Under the pieces are notes generated by a model. It ran no database searches, was not told the DNA's origin, and saw only the letters and a program-made list of their open reading frames with translations. A stretch of 64,000 bases of DNA from contig NZ_JAKVLR010000001.1 in NCBI RefSeq assembly GCF_022484265.1, forward strand, positions 372,001 to 436,000, written 5' to 3'. Below, in pieces: positions 43,210-51,728 of this stretch (position 1 is its first letter; each line of letters opens with the position of its first letter). This DNA comes from Companilactobacillus sp. Its GTDB lineage: Bacteria; Bacillota; Bacilli; Lactobacillales; Lactobacillaceae. Both the position numbers and the translations under genes were made by a program.

Positions 43210-43806
43210 TTACTGGTCGTCAGTCATTTTCTTATTCATGACATTAAAGACTAGTTGGTCATTTTTCAGATCGATCTTCTTTGCTCTAAGACTGTATCCC
43301 TCTTTGGTAGTAAACTTAGTAAATTTCAATAAAATCGTTTTATCGTTGCTGTTAACATCGACCCAATTGGGAATCTTAAAGCTATTTTTAGCATAGTTCA
43401 TTACAAATTTAATTGGTAGCGATAATGCCCCAACCTTGATCCTTTTTGCCTTCAATAAGACATCGCCATTAGTTTTTGCATATGGTTCCATTTCCAGATC
43501 GAAGTGGATCTTGGAACCTAAGAAGGCGATTTGGCCAGACATGACAGCATCTTTTTTCAATTTGAAACTGTATTGAGCCTTGCCGTTATTTAAGGTGTGC
43601 TTCAAATAATACTCCGCCATTTGATTGGCTTGTCTCTTGTCCATATTGACGGTGAAAACTTGTTGACTCTTGGGTTCCATGGTCGAACTGACTTTATAAG
43701 TCTCATTAGGAGCGCTGAAAATCTTGGCACTCAACAGACCGCCAAATACGATCAAAATCGTTAATAATGTTAAAAAAGCATACATCCAATAGTTTCTTTT
43801 TTTCAT
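43210..43806 (-). CDS. YpmS family membrane-anchored protein (DUF2140)
   Basis: 198 residues. A single N-terminal membrane helix (WMYAFLTLLTILIVFGGLLS) precedes an extracellular domain with VNMDKRQANQMAEYYLK, GSKIHFDLEMEPYA and GALSLPIKFVMNYAK, as in B. subtilis YpmS. Function unknown. The next gene upstream is a YpmR-like SGNH hydrolase, keeping the B. subtilis pairing, 4 nt apart. Confidence 0.85.
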   Translation of the reverse strand: MKKRNYWMYAFLTLLTILIVFGGLLSAKIFSAPNETYKVSSTMEPKSQQVFTVNMDKRQANQMAEYYLKHTLNNGKAQYSFKLKKDAVMSGQIAFLGSKIHFDLEMEPYAKTNGDVLLKAKRIKVGALSLPIKFVMNYAKNSFKIPNWVDVNSNDKTILLKFTKFTTKEGYSLRAKKIDLKNDQLVFNVMNKKMTDDQ

Positions 43807-43810
43807 ATGA

Positions 43811-44692
43811 TTACTTCACTAGCCACTCTTTCTTGGTATTTTGTACTTGTTCAAAAATTTTATTTGTCATCATATCATATCCGGTTGCATTTGGATGGAA
43901 ATGATCGTCATTTGATAAATAGGGGTTGATCCCAGTTTTTTCAGCTTTTTTATCAGCATATTTAGTCTGGTATAGGCTATTGATATCAACGTAATAAGTA
44001 TCATTTACTGTATTTGCAACATCTTGAGTGCCTTTGCCCCAATTGATAAAGGCAGTTTTAGCATCTTTAACGTTAGACAAATAAATACTGAAGGGATTAT
44101 AAATACCAACTAAGTAAATCGGTGCGTTGGCATTATAATGACGGATATCAGCTAATAAGACGCCTAATCTTTGATCGAACGCTTCTTGTTCAGTTGCGAT
44201 ATCTTTTTCAGTCAGATCCATGCCCTTCTTTTTGAGCAAATGCATAAAGTCGTTTCCACCGACTGTGACCGTAATAATGTCAGCTTTTGGCAAAGCGTCG
44301 TGAATCTTTTGGTCAAATGAGATGCGGTCAATTATCTGGCTGCTAGTGTTTCCTGAAACCCCAAAATTATCCGAAGTAGCTTTAACATTATATGTCGAGG
44401 CAACTTTTCTTTGTAATCTAGTTACATATCCGCCACCGACTGATTTAGAATCGCCGATTCCTTCGGTCAACGAGTCGCCAATGGCGACAATTGAAATATT
44501 TTTCTTAGTTGGAACGACTTTTTTCTTCTGACTAACTTTCTTAACGTCTTGTTCTTTTTTGGTAGTAATTTTGGTTTTTTCGGTAGTTAACTCAGAACTA
44601 CCTGGTCCTTTAGTAAAGTAATATCCACCGCCTACTGCTAATAAAATAACGACGACTAGGATACTAATGATCCATAATTTCTTTTTTCTCAT
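43811..44692 (-). CDS. SGNH/GDSL hydrolase, membrane-anchored (YpmR-like)
   Basis: 293 residues. N-terminal membrane helix (LWIISILVVVILLAVGGGYYF), then a Lys/Thr-rich linker. The SGNH blocks are visible: IVAIGDSLTEGIGD (catalytic Ser), DNFGVSGNTS (Gly), VTVGGNDFMHLL (Asn) and DDHFHPNATGYDMM (Asp-x-x-His). It probably deacylates lipids or wall components outside the membrane. Pairs with the YpmS-like gene. Confidence 0.9.
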   Translation of the reverse strand: MRKKKLWIISILVVVILLAVGGGYYFTKGPGSSELTTEKTKITTKKEQDVKKVSQKKKVVPTKKNISIVAIGDSLTEGIGDSKSVGGGYVTRLQRKVASTYNVKATSDNFGVSGNTSSQIIDRISFDQKIHDALPKADIITVTVGGNDFMHLLKKKGMDLTEKDIATEQEAFDQRLGVLLADIRHYNANAPIYLVGIYNPFSIYLSNVKDAKTAFINWGKGTQDVANTVNDTYYVDINSLYQTKYADKKAEKTGINPYLSNDDHFHPNATGYDMMTNKIFEQVQNTKKEWLVK

Positions 44693-44708
44693 AATAAATC
44701 CAATCTTT

Positions 44709-44742
44709 CAAAAAAAGCTGATGATAAACATCAGCTTTTACT
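44709..44742 (-). terminator. Intrinsic terminator after the second degV gene
   Basis: Minus strand AAAGCTGATG-TTTAT-CATCAGCTTT followed by TTTT; it overlaps the degV stop codon. Confidence 0.88.
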
Positions 44743-45580
44743 CGGTATAAAATTCAATTGCAAATGCTCCAGAACCCGCGTGGGTCGCAATTACAGGACT
44801 CGTAACCCGAATCAACAATGGCACATCCGGTACTATTTCTTGAAGCTGTGCCTTCAACTCGTTTACGTAATCCATACTGTCAACATATGAAATACCAATA
44901 GCTTTAATATTTTTCAGTTCTTTGATCTCGGCCATGACATTTTTCATATACTTCTCGATTGTCTTGCGTCCGCGCCCACGTTTAGCAATATCCAAACTGT
45001 TATTCTTTAATGTTAACACGAGGTTCAAATTCAAAAGCGTTGATAATGTTCCCGCAAAACGACTTAATCTGCCGCCACGAAGGATATTTTCAATACTCGT
45101 AACTCCCATATAGAGATATGTATGATCATGAACATTATTTATTGCTTCTTTGATTTCGTCAACTGATTTGCCTGCTTTGGCCAATTTAGCAGCTGTCAAA
45201 ACCTGAAATGCCAACGCACGATCAGTAAATTGAGTGTCAATAGCTTCAAAATTTCGATCTGTCATCGTACTGACTTGACGTGCAGCGTTGATAGTCCCGC
45301 TGATAGCTTCAGTCATGTTCAATGAAAGAATGTCGGTATAATCATCAGGAACTGCATCGATCACTTCCATAAATGTTCCAATCGACGGTTGGGAAGTTTT
45401 GGGCAATTCTTTTGATGAATCCATTTCTTTGACAAACTCCGTACGTGAAATATCAACACCATCTGTGTATGTATTACCATCGATCTCGATTGTCAAAGGA
45501 ACAACACCAATATTGTTTTCTTTAATTTCTTCTTCAGTCAACTGAACTGAAGAATCAGTGATAATTTTAACCTTGCTCAT
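44738..45580 (-). CDS. DegV family fatty-acid-binding protein (second paralogue)
   Basis: 280 residues. IITDSSVQLTEEEI at the start, LPKTSQPSIGTF with the TSQP fatty-acid loop, and IENILRGGRLSRFAG. It resembles FakB proteins more closely than the paralogue at 3680, which has STAQPP at the same place; two DegV paralogues with different acyl preferences are usual in Firmicutes. It has its own extended -10 promoter. Confidence 0.92.
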   Translation of the reverse strand: MSKVKIITDSSVQLTEEEIKENNIGVVPLTIEIDGNTYTDGVDISRTEFVKEMDSSKELPKTSQPSIGTFMEVIDAVPDDYTDILSLNMTEAISGTINAARQVSTMTDRNFEAIDTQFTDRALAFQVLTAAKLAKAGKSVDEIKEAINNVHDHTYLYMGVTSIENILRGGRLSRFAGTLSTLLNLNLVLTLKNNSLDIAKRGRGRKTIEKYMKNVMAEIKELKNIKAIGISYVDSMDYVNELKAQLQEIVPDVPLLIRVTSPVIATHAGSGAFAIEFYTE

Positions 45581-45622
45581 ATTCTCCCTCTTTCATAGGG
45601 TTTTCATTGATTGATTGTTTAA

Positions 45623-45631
45623 ATTATACCA
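45623..45631 (-). promoter_or_regulatory. Extended -10 promoter of the second degV gene
   Basis: Minus strand TGGTATAAT; no convincing -35. Confidence 0.65.
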
Positions 45632-45706
45632 GATTTGTACATAATGTATTAACTTTACGATAAAGTATTATTATGGAATTAAACAAATTGAAAGACGGTA
45701 ATCATT

Positions 45707-46384
45707 TTGAATAACAAAAGTGTCCAAAAAAATAATCCATCCAAAAAGTTTACTAAAAAATATCGAATTTTAAATGAGATTTTCAGTGCCGTCACGCACG
45801 GTATTGGAATCGTACTTGCAATAATTGCAGCCGTATTTTTGCTGATCAAAGGATTTAAAACTGGCAATCCACTGACAATTACAGCATTTTTCATTTATGC
45901 ATTCACATTATTTTTCTTATATTTGAGTTCGACGCTTTTTCATAGCTTATATTTTACTAAGGCAAAGGGCGTCTTTCAAATATTCGACCACAGTTCAATT
46001 TTTCTCATGATTGCCGGAACCTACACGCCTTATTGCCTCGTAGCACTAAAAAGTTCCGCCTTTGCGATCACCCTATTATCGATTATTTGGGCTTTAGCAA
46101 TCGGCGGAATACTTTATAAGATATTTAACGTTGGGCGATTTAAGTATTTCGAAACCTTACTGTACGTCCTGATGGGCTGGGCAATCGTCATTGCCATGAA
46201 GCCACTGTATAGTGCCATTGGCGCGACTGGAACCTGGCTTTTGATCTTTGGTGGCATTGCATTTACACTCGGCGCTGGCGTTTACTTGATCAAAAATTTA
46301 AAATTCGTTCACGTCATTTGGCACGTGTTCGTAATGATTGGTACAGCCTTAATGTATTTCTCAGTTTACTTCTACGTTGGTTAA
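45707..46384 (+). CDS. Hemolysin III family protein (TrhA/YqfA-like)
   Basis: 225 residues with seven membrane helices (PAQR-type fold). Conserved: NEIFSAVTHGIGI with His, SSTLFHSL with Ser and His, FDHSSIFLMIAGTYTPY with Asp-His, and C-terminal HVIWHVFVMIG with two His; together these form the metal site. Relatives affect membrane-lipid homeostasis; haemolysis was an early label only. The start is TTG, with a weak GACGG 8 nt upstream. The 3' end overlaps folA by 24 bp. Confidence 0.88.
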   Translation: MNNKSVQKNNPSKKFTKKYRILNEIFSAVTHGIGIVLAIIAAVFLLIKGFKTGNPLTITAFFIYAFTLFFLYLSSTLFHSLYFTKAKGVFQIFDHSSIFLMIAGTYTPYCLVALKSSAFAITLLSIIWALAIGGILYKIFNVGRFKYFETLLYVLMGWAIVIAMKPLYSAIGATGTWLLIFGGIAFTLGAGVYLIKNLKFVHVIWHVFVMIGTALMYFSVYFYVG

Positions 46385-46867
46385 ACGCTGATAAGTTTCG
46401 AAGGTATATGGATAAAGATTTTTCGCATCCATGGTACCTTCTTTTTTTTCGACCAATTTAAAGTCTTTGTAGTCGATCTCAGACATTTTCGTATCGCCAG
46501 AAAACTCATGGTGGATCTTGGTCACGTACAAGGTGTCGACATCGTCTTTAAACATTTCAAAAATACCCTTGCCGCCGATCACCATGATCTTATCATCAGG
46601 GTCAACGTGATCATAAAGCTCGGACTTTGAGTTGATCAAAATAGCCGGCTGTTTCACCTGGTAATTTTGATCTCTAGAAACGACGATATTTAATCGATTA
46701 GGCAATGGACCATTTGGAAAGCTCTCAAAAGTCTTTCGTCCCATCACGATCGTATTTCCAGTAGTCAAATCTTTGAAACGTTTCATATCGTTTGGCAAGG
46801 ACCATGGCAAGTGTCCATCGATGCCAATATTGTGCTGTGTATCTTCTGCCCAAACAAATCCTATCAT
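46361..46867 (-). CDS. folA: Dihydrofolate reductase
   Basis: 168 residues. MIGFVWAEDTQHNIGIDGHLPWSLPNDM holds the NADPH and substrate contacts (Trp of LPW, Asp of PND as catalytic acid); VMGRKTFES and VIGGKGIFEMF follow. It reduces dihydrofolate produced by ThyA, whose gene lies just upstream. Start at 46867 chosen to match the family N-terminus; an ATG at 46882 would add five residues. Convergent with trhA and overlapping it. Confidence 0.95.
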   Translation of the reverse strand: MIGFVWAEDTQHNIGIDGHLPWSLPNDMKRFKDLTTGNTIVMGRKTFESFPNGPLPNRLNIVVSRDQNYQVKQPAILINSKSELYDHVDPDDKIMVIGGKGIFEMFKDDVDTLYVTKIHHEFSGDTKMSEIDYKDFKLVEKKEGTMDAKNLYPYTFETYQRLTNVEVN

Positions 46868-46891
46868 TAAAAAACATCCCATCTAAAAAAT

Positions 46892-47842
46892 TTATACAGC
46901 AACTGGCGCTTTAATTGCTGGCTGTGGATCATAGCCATTTAAGGTTATATCTTTCACATCCAGATCAAAAATACTTTTATCGGTCGCAATATTTAATTGA
47001 GGACCAACATTTGGCGTCCTTGATAGCTGCTCTTTAACTTGGTCAAGATGATTTAAATAAATATGAGCATCCCCAAATGTGTGGATGAAATCGCCTACTT
47101 CAAGTCCAGTCTCTCGAGCGATCAAGTGCGTCAACAATGCGTAACTGGCAATGTTAAACGGAACGCCTAAAAATAGATCTGCACTGCGTTGATAAAGCTG
47201 ACACGATAGCTTGCCATCATTGACGTAAAATTGGAACAACGTATGACAAGGTGGCAAAGCCATTGTGGGCACATCTTCTGGATTCCAGGCACTAACGATC
47301 ATTCTTCTTGAATCAGGAGTGGTTTTGATCTGGTCGATCACATTCTGGATCTGGTCAATTATTCCGCCATCGCGTTTTTGCCAGTGACGCCATTGTGCTC
47401 CATAGACAAATCCCAGATCACCGTATTTTTCAGCAAATTGGTCGTCATGCAAGATCAAATCGTCAAAGCGACTTTTCTGTTCTTTATACTGTTGATTAAA
47501 TTGGTCGTCGACTAAAGACCGTCGACCAAAATCGGTCATATCTGGTCCACTGTAGTCTGGGCTCTCGATATATTTTTTAAAAGCCCATTCGTCCCAAATA
47601 TGGTTCTTGTGCTCTAACAAATAACGAATGTTGGTATCACCATGTAAAAACCATAGCAATTCGCTTTTGATCAATCCAAAAGGAACCTTTTTAGTGGTTA
47701 GCAGCGGAAATGATTTCGATAAATCAAATCTGGCTTGATATCCAAACACGCTAATAGTTCCCGTACCTGTTCGGTCACTCTTTTTATGGCCATTATCTAG
47801 CACGTATTGTAATAAATCTAAATATTGTTGCTCGTTATTCAT
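46892..47842 (-). CDS. thyA: Thymidylate synthase
   Basis: 316 residues, the long form with the ~50-residue insert of lactobacilli (about 88-140, after WAFKKYIES). Catalytic Cys in LPPCHTLFQFYV, folate and dUMP contacts in DSRRMIVSAWNP, QLYQRSADLFLGVPFNIASYA and GDAHIY. It methylates dUMP using methylene-tetrahydrofolate. Directly followed by folA. Confidence 0.97.
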   Translation of the reverse strand: MNNEQQYLDLLQYVLDNGHKKSDRTGTGTISVFGYQARFDLSKSFPLLTTKKVPFGLIKSELLWFLHGDTNIRYLLEHKNHIWDEWAFKKYIESPDYSGPDMTDFGRRSLVDDQFNQQYKEQKSRFDDLILHDDQFAEKYGDLGFVYGAQWRHWQKRDGGIIDQIQNVIDQIKTTPDSRRMIVSAWNPEDVPTMALPPCHTLFQFYVNDGKLSCQLYQRSADLFLGVPFNIASYALLTHLIARETGLEVGDFIHTFGDAHIYLNHLDQVKEQLSRTPNVGPQLNIATDKSIFDLDVKDITLNGYDPQPAIKAPVAV

Positions 47843-47851
47843 GGTGACCTC

Positions 47852-49759
47852 CTATTCGAATTGACTCAAATATTCCCAGCGTTCCATCATTGTATCGGCT
47901 TCTTTATTTGCCTCATCCAGTTCACGCTGATAATCCATTAACTTAGTATAATCATTGCTATCGTCATTTAACTGCGCTTTCAAATTAGAAATCTTATCGT
48001 CTAATTTCTCGATCTGAGGTTCTAATTTATCCAGTTCCATCTTTTCAGCGTAAGTAAGTTTGGTTTTTTCGGTCGTTTCATTTTTTTGTTCAGCATGTTG
48101 CTCAGATTTCTTTTCTTTTGACTGCTGATGTTTTTCTTGTTCTTTTTTTGCCATCTCTGACAAATATCCAGAATATGAATCGTAGCTTTCAACGATTTGC
48201 CCCTGGCCTTCAAAAATCAATAATTTGTCGGCAACTTTATCTAAGAAATAGCGATCATGAGAAACTGCCATTACAGTTCCCTTGAAGTCTTCCAAGTAAT
48301 CTTCCAAGATTGTCAATGTTTCAATATCCAAGTTGTTAGTTGGCTCATCAAGCAACAATACGTTCGGTTGCGTCATCAAAATTGCTAATAAGTATAAGCG
48401 TCGTTTTTCACCGCCGGACAATTCACGAATAAATGCGCCTTGCATCTGATGGTCAAATTTAAAAGTATCCAATAACTGGGAAGCCGAAACCTTGTTGCCT
48501 TCCGTAGTATGAACGTTTTGTCCAATATCTTCCAAGTAACGGATCACTCGTTTATCTGGATCCATGTCTTGCGTATATTGCGTGTAATAGCCTAATTTGA
48601 CCGTCTGACCAGTTTTGACCGAACCTGAGTCTAGTTGTACCTTACCAGCCAAAACGTTTAAAAACGTCGTTTTACCAGATCCATTGGAACCAGTGATCCC
48701 GATTCGATCGCCTTTGGTAACTAAATAGCTAAAATCATCGATGATGTCTTGATCGTCGAATTTTAACTCAGCGTCATCGATCTTAAAGACATCGTTACCC
48801 AAACGTTGTTGGGCAATATCGATCGACATTTCGCCAGATTCTTCAGGTTTATTCTGCAAGTCGTCTTTCAAGTCATTGAATCTGTCGACACGGGCTTGCT
48901 GACGAGTACCACGAGCTTTAACGCCGGCACGCATCCAATCAAGCTCTTTTTTATAGAGCTGTTTCTTATGCTGTTGCACTGCAGCCATAGTTGCTTCATT
49001 GGCTGCTTTTTGTTGGAGATATTTTTCGTAGTTACCATCATATTCAGTCACATTTTGATGCTCTAATTCAAAAATTCGATTAGCAACTTTATTCAAGAAA
49101 TAACGGTCATGGGTAACAAACATTACTGACCCTTTAAATTTATTCAAATAACCTTCAAGCCAGTCAATCGCTTGATAGTCTAAATGGTTAGTCGGCTCGT
49201 CTAAGATCAACAGATCAGCATCTGAGATCAATGTCTGTGCCAGAGCCACACGTCTTTGTTGGCCACCCGACAAATCGCCAACGGCCTTGTCCAATTCAGT
49301 GATCCCCAATTTATTCAAAATTGCTTTAACGTCTGATTCCATTTGCCAAGCATCAGCGGCATTCATTTTCTCTTGGAGTTCAAAAAATTTCTTTTGGATC
49401 TTATCATCATTCGGATGCTTATTAAAATCGTTTAAAGCTGCCTCATATTTTCGGATCAGCTTAAACTGCGCATTTTCACCCTCAAAAACAGCATCCGTCA
49501 CTGACAATTTTTCATCTAGCTCAGGCTGCTGTCTTAAATAGTTGATCTTGTAATCCTTAGGCTTTTCGATATCGATCGAATTGAGGTCCTCATTGTTGAC
49601 CATGCCGTCTAAAAGCGCAGTTTTACCGACACCATTAAGTCCTAGTAGTCCGATCCGATCATTTTCACTGATCGTAAATGTAACGTCTTTAAACAACGTT
49701 CGATCTCCAAAACTTTTTGAAGCATTTGATACATTTAATGTTTTCACGTAACTCACCAC
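47852..49759 (-). CDS. ABC-F family ATPase, Uup-like
   Basis: 635 residues, two ABC domains and no membrane segment. Walker A GLNGVGKTAL and GSNGSGKTTF; signatures LSGGQQRR and LSGGEKRR; Walker B ILDEPTNHLD and LLDEPTNNLD. The linker KKELDWMRAGVKARGTRQQARVDRF and a C-terminal coiled coil (about 550-635) place it with Uup rather than EttA. Such proteins act on the ribosome or, for Uup, affect transposon excision. The start may be GTG at 49759 or at 49747; the second follows GGTGAG. Confidence 0.9.
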   Translation of the reverse strand: MVSYVKTLNVSNASKSFGDRTLFKDVTFTISENDRIGLLGLNGVGKTALLDGMVNNEDLNSIDIEKPKDYKINYLRQQPELDEKLSVTDAVFEGENAQFKLIRKYEAALNDFNKHPNDDKIQKKFFELQEKMNAADAWQMESDVKAILNKLGITELDKAVGDLSGGQQRRVALAQTLISDADLLILDEPTNHLDYQAIDWLEGYLNKFKGSVMFVTHDRYFLNKVANRIFELEHQNVTEYDGNYEKYLQQKAANEATMAAVQQHKKQLYKKELDWMRAGVKARGTRQQARVDRFNDLKDDLQNKPEESGEMSIDIAQQRLGNDVFKIDDAELKFDDQDIIDDFSYLVTKGDRIGITGSNGSGKTTFLNVLAGKVQLDSGSVKTGQTVKLGYYTQYTQDMDPDKRVIRYLEDIGQNVHTTEGNKVSASQLLDTFKFDHQMQGAFIRELSGGEKRRLYLLAILMTQPNVLLLDEPTNNLDIETLTILEDYLEDFKGTVMAVSHDRYFLDKVADKLLIFEGQGQIVESYDSYSGYLSEMAKKEQEKHQQSKEKKSEQHAEQKNETTEKTKLTYAEKMELDKLEPQIEKLDDKISNLKAQLNDDSNDYTKLMDYQRELDEANKEADTMMERWEYLSQFE

Positions 49760-49802
49760 GTATTTTCAAAGTTAATTAATATTTTAGTCGAAATTGGAGC
49801 TG

Positions 49803-49967
49803 AAAAAAAGAGTTGTGCTATAACTTTATATTTATCCAAGATGCAGCATAAACGTGCAACAAAACATAGATCACTGTGCTTAATTACAAAAGGTAGCCAA
49901 TTCAAATTTGAATTAGCTACCTTTTTACATTAATGCTCATGATCTGACCATGTTTTGTCACACTCTG
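49803..49967. repeat. Palindromic intergenic element, copy E2 (reverse orientation)
   Basis: Ends: AAAAAAAGAGTTGTGC at the left and TGTCACACTC at the right, with ATGCAGCATAAACGTGCAAC and CATGTTTTGTCACAC inside them. Core: inverted repeat 49888-49906 / 49907-49925, 18 of 19 pairs. Outer arms (GATCACTGTGCTTAATTAC; ACATTAATGCTCATGATC) also pair imperfectly. The reverse-read GAGCATTAATGTAAAA is shared with E1. Lies between two minus-strand genes. Confidence 0.85.
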
Positions 49968-49970
49968 AAC

Positions 49971-49999
49971 AAAAAAAGCCTCTTGCGTAAAGAGGCTTA
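49971..49999 (-). terminator. Intrinsic terminator after the 153-residue gene
   Basis: Minus strand AAGCCTCTT-TACGC-AAGAGGCTT followed by TTTTT. Confidence 0.9.
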
Positions 50000-50008
50000 A
50001 TTTAGTGA

Positions 50009-50470
50009 TTATAGTTGGTCTTTGTAGATGTCGTAAACAGTCTTTTCTTTGTTAACTGCAAGATATAACTTGCCGTTCTTCTTAGAAATTGCTGATGATT
50101 GATAAGCGTTATCCAATCCTTCGGCATCCTTTTGCTTGAATGGAAGATAAATTTGCATTGGCTCTTTACCTTCTTCTTCGCCAAAGACAATGTCAACCTT
50201 TTCTAGATCTTGATATTTAATGATTCGATTGAACATACCATCTGCCATTGCACCCGTTGATACATCAGTATCTTTAATGTAATCAGCTTCAGGTAAGATC
50301 TCGATTCTAAAACTCTTGCATGGATGAATCTCTTCCATACGTCCACCATTGATACGTCCAAAACTAGTTGTAACACGTGAAATCCAGACATCACTCATTT
50401 CACCATGATTTACTGTCCAAGTATCTTCATTTCTGAAGTAAAATTTCAATTCCTTAAATACGTGTTTCAT
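50009..50470 (-). CDS. Conserved hypothetical protein
   Basis: 153 residues, soluble, no signal peptide. Sequence begins KHVFKELKFYFRNEDTWTVN and contains GEMSDVWISRVTTSFG, then an acidic stretch (FGEEEGKEPMQIYLPF). Alternating hydrophobic strands suggest a beta-rich fold. I do not recognise a named family and see no catalytic signature. A strong own terminator and its separation from cca by 54 bp suggest a single-gene transcript. Confidence 0.7.
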   Translation of the reverse strand: MKHVFKELKFYFRNEDTWTVNHGEMSDVWISRVTTSFGRINGGRMEEIHPCKSFRIEILPEADYIKDTDVSTGAMADGMFNRIIKYQDLEKVDIVFGEEEGKEPMQIYLPFKQKDAEGLDNAYQSSAISKKNGKLYLAVNKEKTVYDIYKDQL

Positions 50471-50524
50471 GCTACCACCCTTTCGAATACTAAAATACTT
50501 AACATGGTAATGATACCACGGTTG

Positions 50525-51724
50525 TTACAATATTAACAAATATCTTTGCAAATCTTTGTAAGAATTTGTAACCGCTTGCGTAACCACAGCTTTTTCAAGG
50601 CTGTTCATGTATTCGCCAATTTTGGGACCCGGCTTGATCTGAAGGATATCAATGACATCCTTACCCGTAATTTTCAATGCATGTGAATTTTTTATCGGAA
50701 TTTCTGAAACCGACTTGTTGATTTTATCTTTATCAATTTGAATCTTAAATAGCTGACAAAGCTCTTCAACTCTAGGGATATTTTGAATCCCATTTTGATA
50801 AATATTCCAAATATCAAAATTTCCAGATTGAAAATCATTGAGAGTATTTTCAGTGGCTAGACATTCTTCTCTGACTTGGTTTGAGACTTTCCATAAACGC
50901 AAGAAATGATTGAGGTCGTCTCCTGACAAGTTTAATACATGTCCGATCGATACCCAGACCATCGTTTCGTCCAGCATTTGTACGTCATCAGTTTTCAACA
51001 ATTTTGTCAAATTATTGATGGCATCATGAAAACCGGGACAATGAGCCGCAAGATCTAATCTCAAAAAATCTTTGAAGCCTTTCTTCCAAGCTCGACCAAG
51101 CATCATTTTAACGAATTCTTCATGAACTCTTTCAACAGCAATTTTTTCTAGCAATGGTGCATTATCGGCGATTGCTTGTTCAGTTTTTGACTCGATCGAA
51201 AAATCCAGTTGCGACTGAAATCTAACTGCACGCATCATCCTTAAAGCATCTTCGTGAAATCGTTCTTCTGCTACTCCAACTGCCTTGATCAGATGATTCT
51301 TCAAGTCAGTTAGACCATCGAACTTATCAACAACGTTACCATCGTGATCAACTGCTAGTGCATTAATCGTAAAGTCGCGCCGTTTTAGGTCATCAGTTAA
51401 TGATCTGACAAAAGTAACTTTGTCAGGACGTCGATAGTCTTGATAGCCTGACTCAGTCCGAAAAGTGGTGATCTCGTAAGATTCATCGTCCATTAACACG
51501 GTCACGGTCCCGTGCTTGATCCCAGTATCGATCGTTTTTTTAAAAATTGACTTGATCTCCTCTGGATAGGCGCTAGTAGCAATATCAACGTCGTGGATTG
51601 GTAGTCCTAAGATGTGGTCGCGAACGCTCCCGCCCACAAAATAAGCCTCAAATCCAGCCTCTTCGATATTTTTGAGTATTGGTAGTGCCTTTTGAAAATC
51701 TTTTGGAAGTTGTTCAAGTCGCAT
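50525..51724 (-). CDS. cca: CCA-adding tRNA nucleotidyltransferase
   Basis: 399 residues. Class II nucleotidyltransferase head: YFVGGSVRDHILGLPIHDVDIATSA with the metal-binding Asp-x-Asp, then RRDFTINALAVD, and ERFHEDALRMMRAVRFQ. It rebuilds the 3' CCA of tRNA. It starts 4 nt after the TPR gene (GGGG of the preceding stop region acts as ribosome site). Confidence 0.95.
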   Translation of the reverse strand: MRLEQLPKDFQKALPILKNIEEAGFEAYFVGGSVRDHILGLPIHDVDIATSAYPEEIKSIFKKTIDTGIKHGTVTVLMDDESYEITTFRTESGYQDYRRPDKVTFVRSLTDDLKRRDFTINALAVDHDGNVVDKFDGLTDLKNHLIKAVGVAEERFHEDALRMMRAVRFQSQLDFSIESKTEQAIADNAPLLEKIAVERVHEEFVKMMLGRAWKKGFKDFLRLDLAAHCPGFHDAINNLTKLLKTDDVQMLDETMVWVSIGHVLNLSGDDLNHFLRLWKVSNQVREECLATENTLNDFQSGNFDIWNIYQNGIQNIPRVEELCQLFKIQIDKDKINKSVSEIPIKNSHALKITGKDVIDILQIKPGPKIGEYMNSLEKAVVTQAVTNSYKDLQRYLLIL

Positions 51725-51728
51725 TTAA

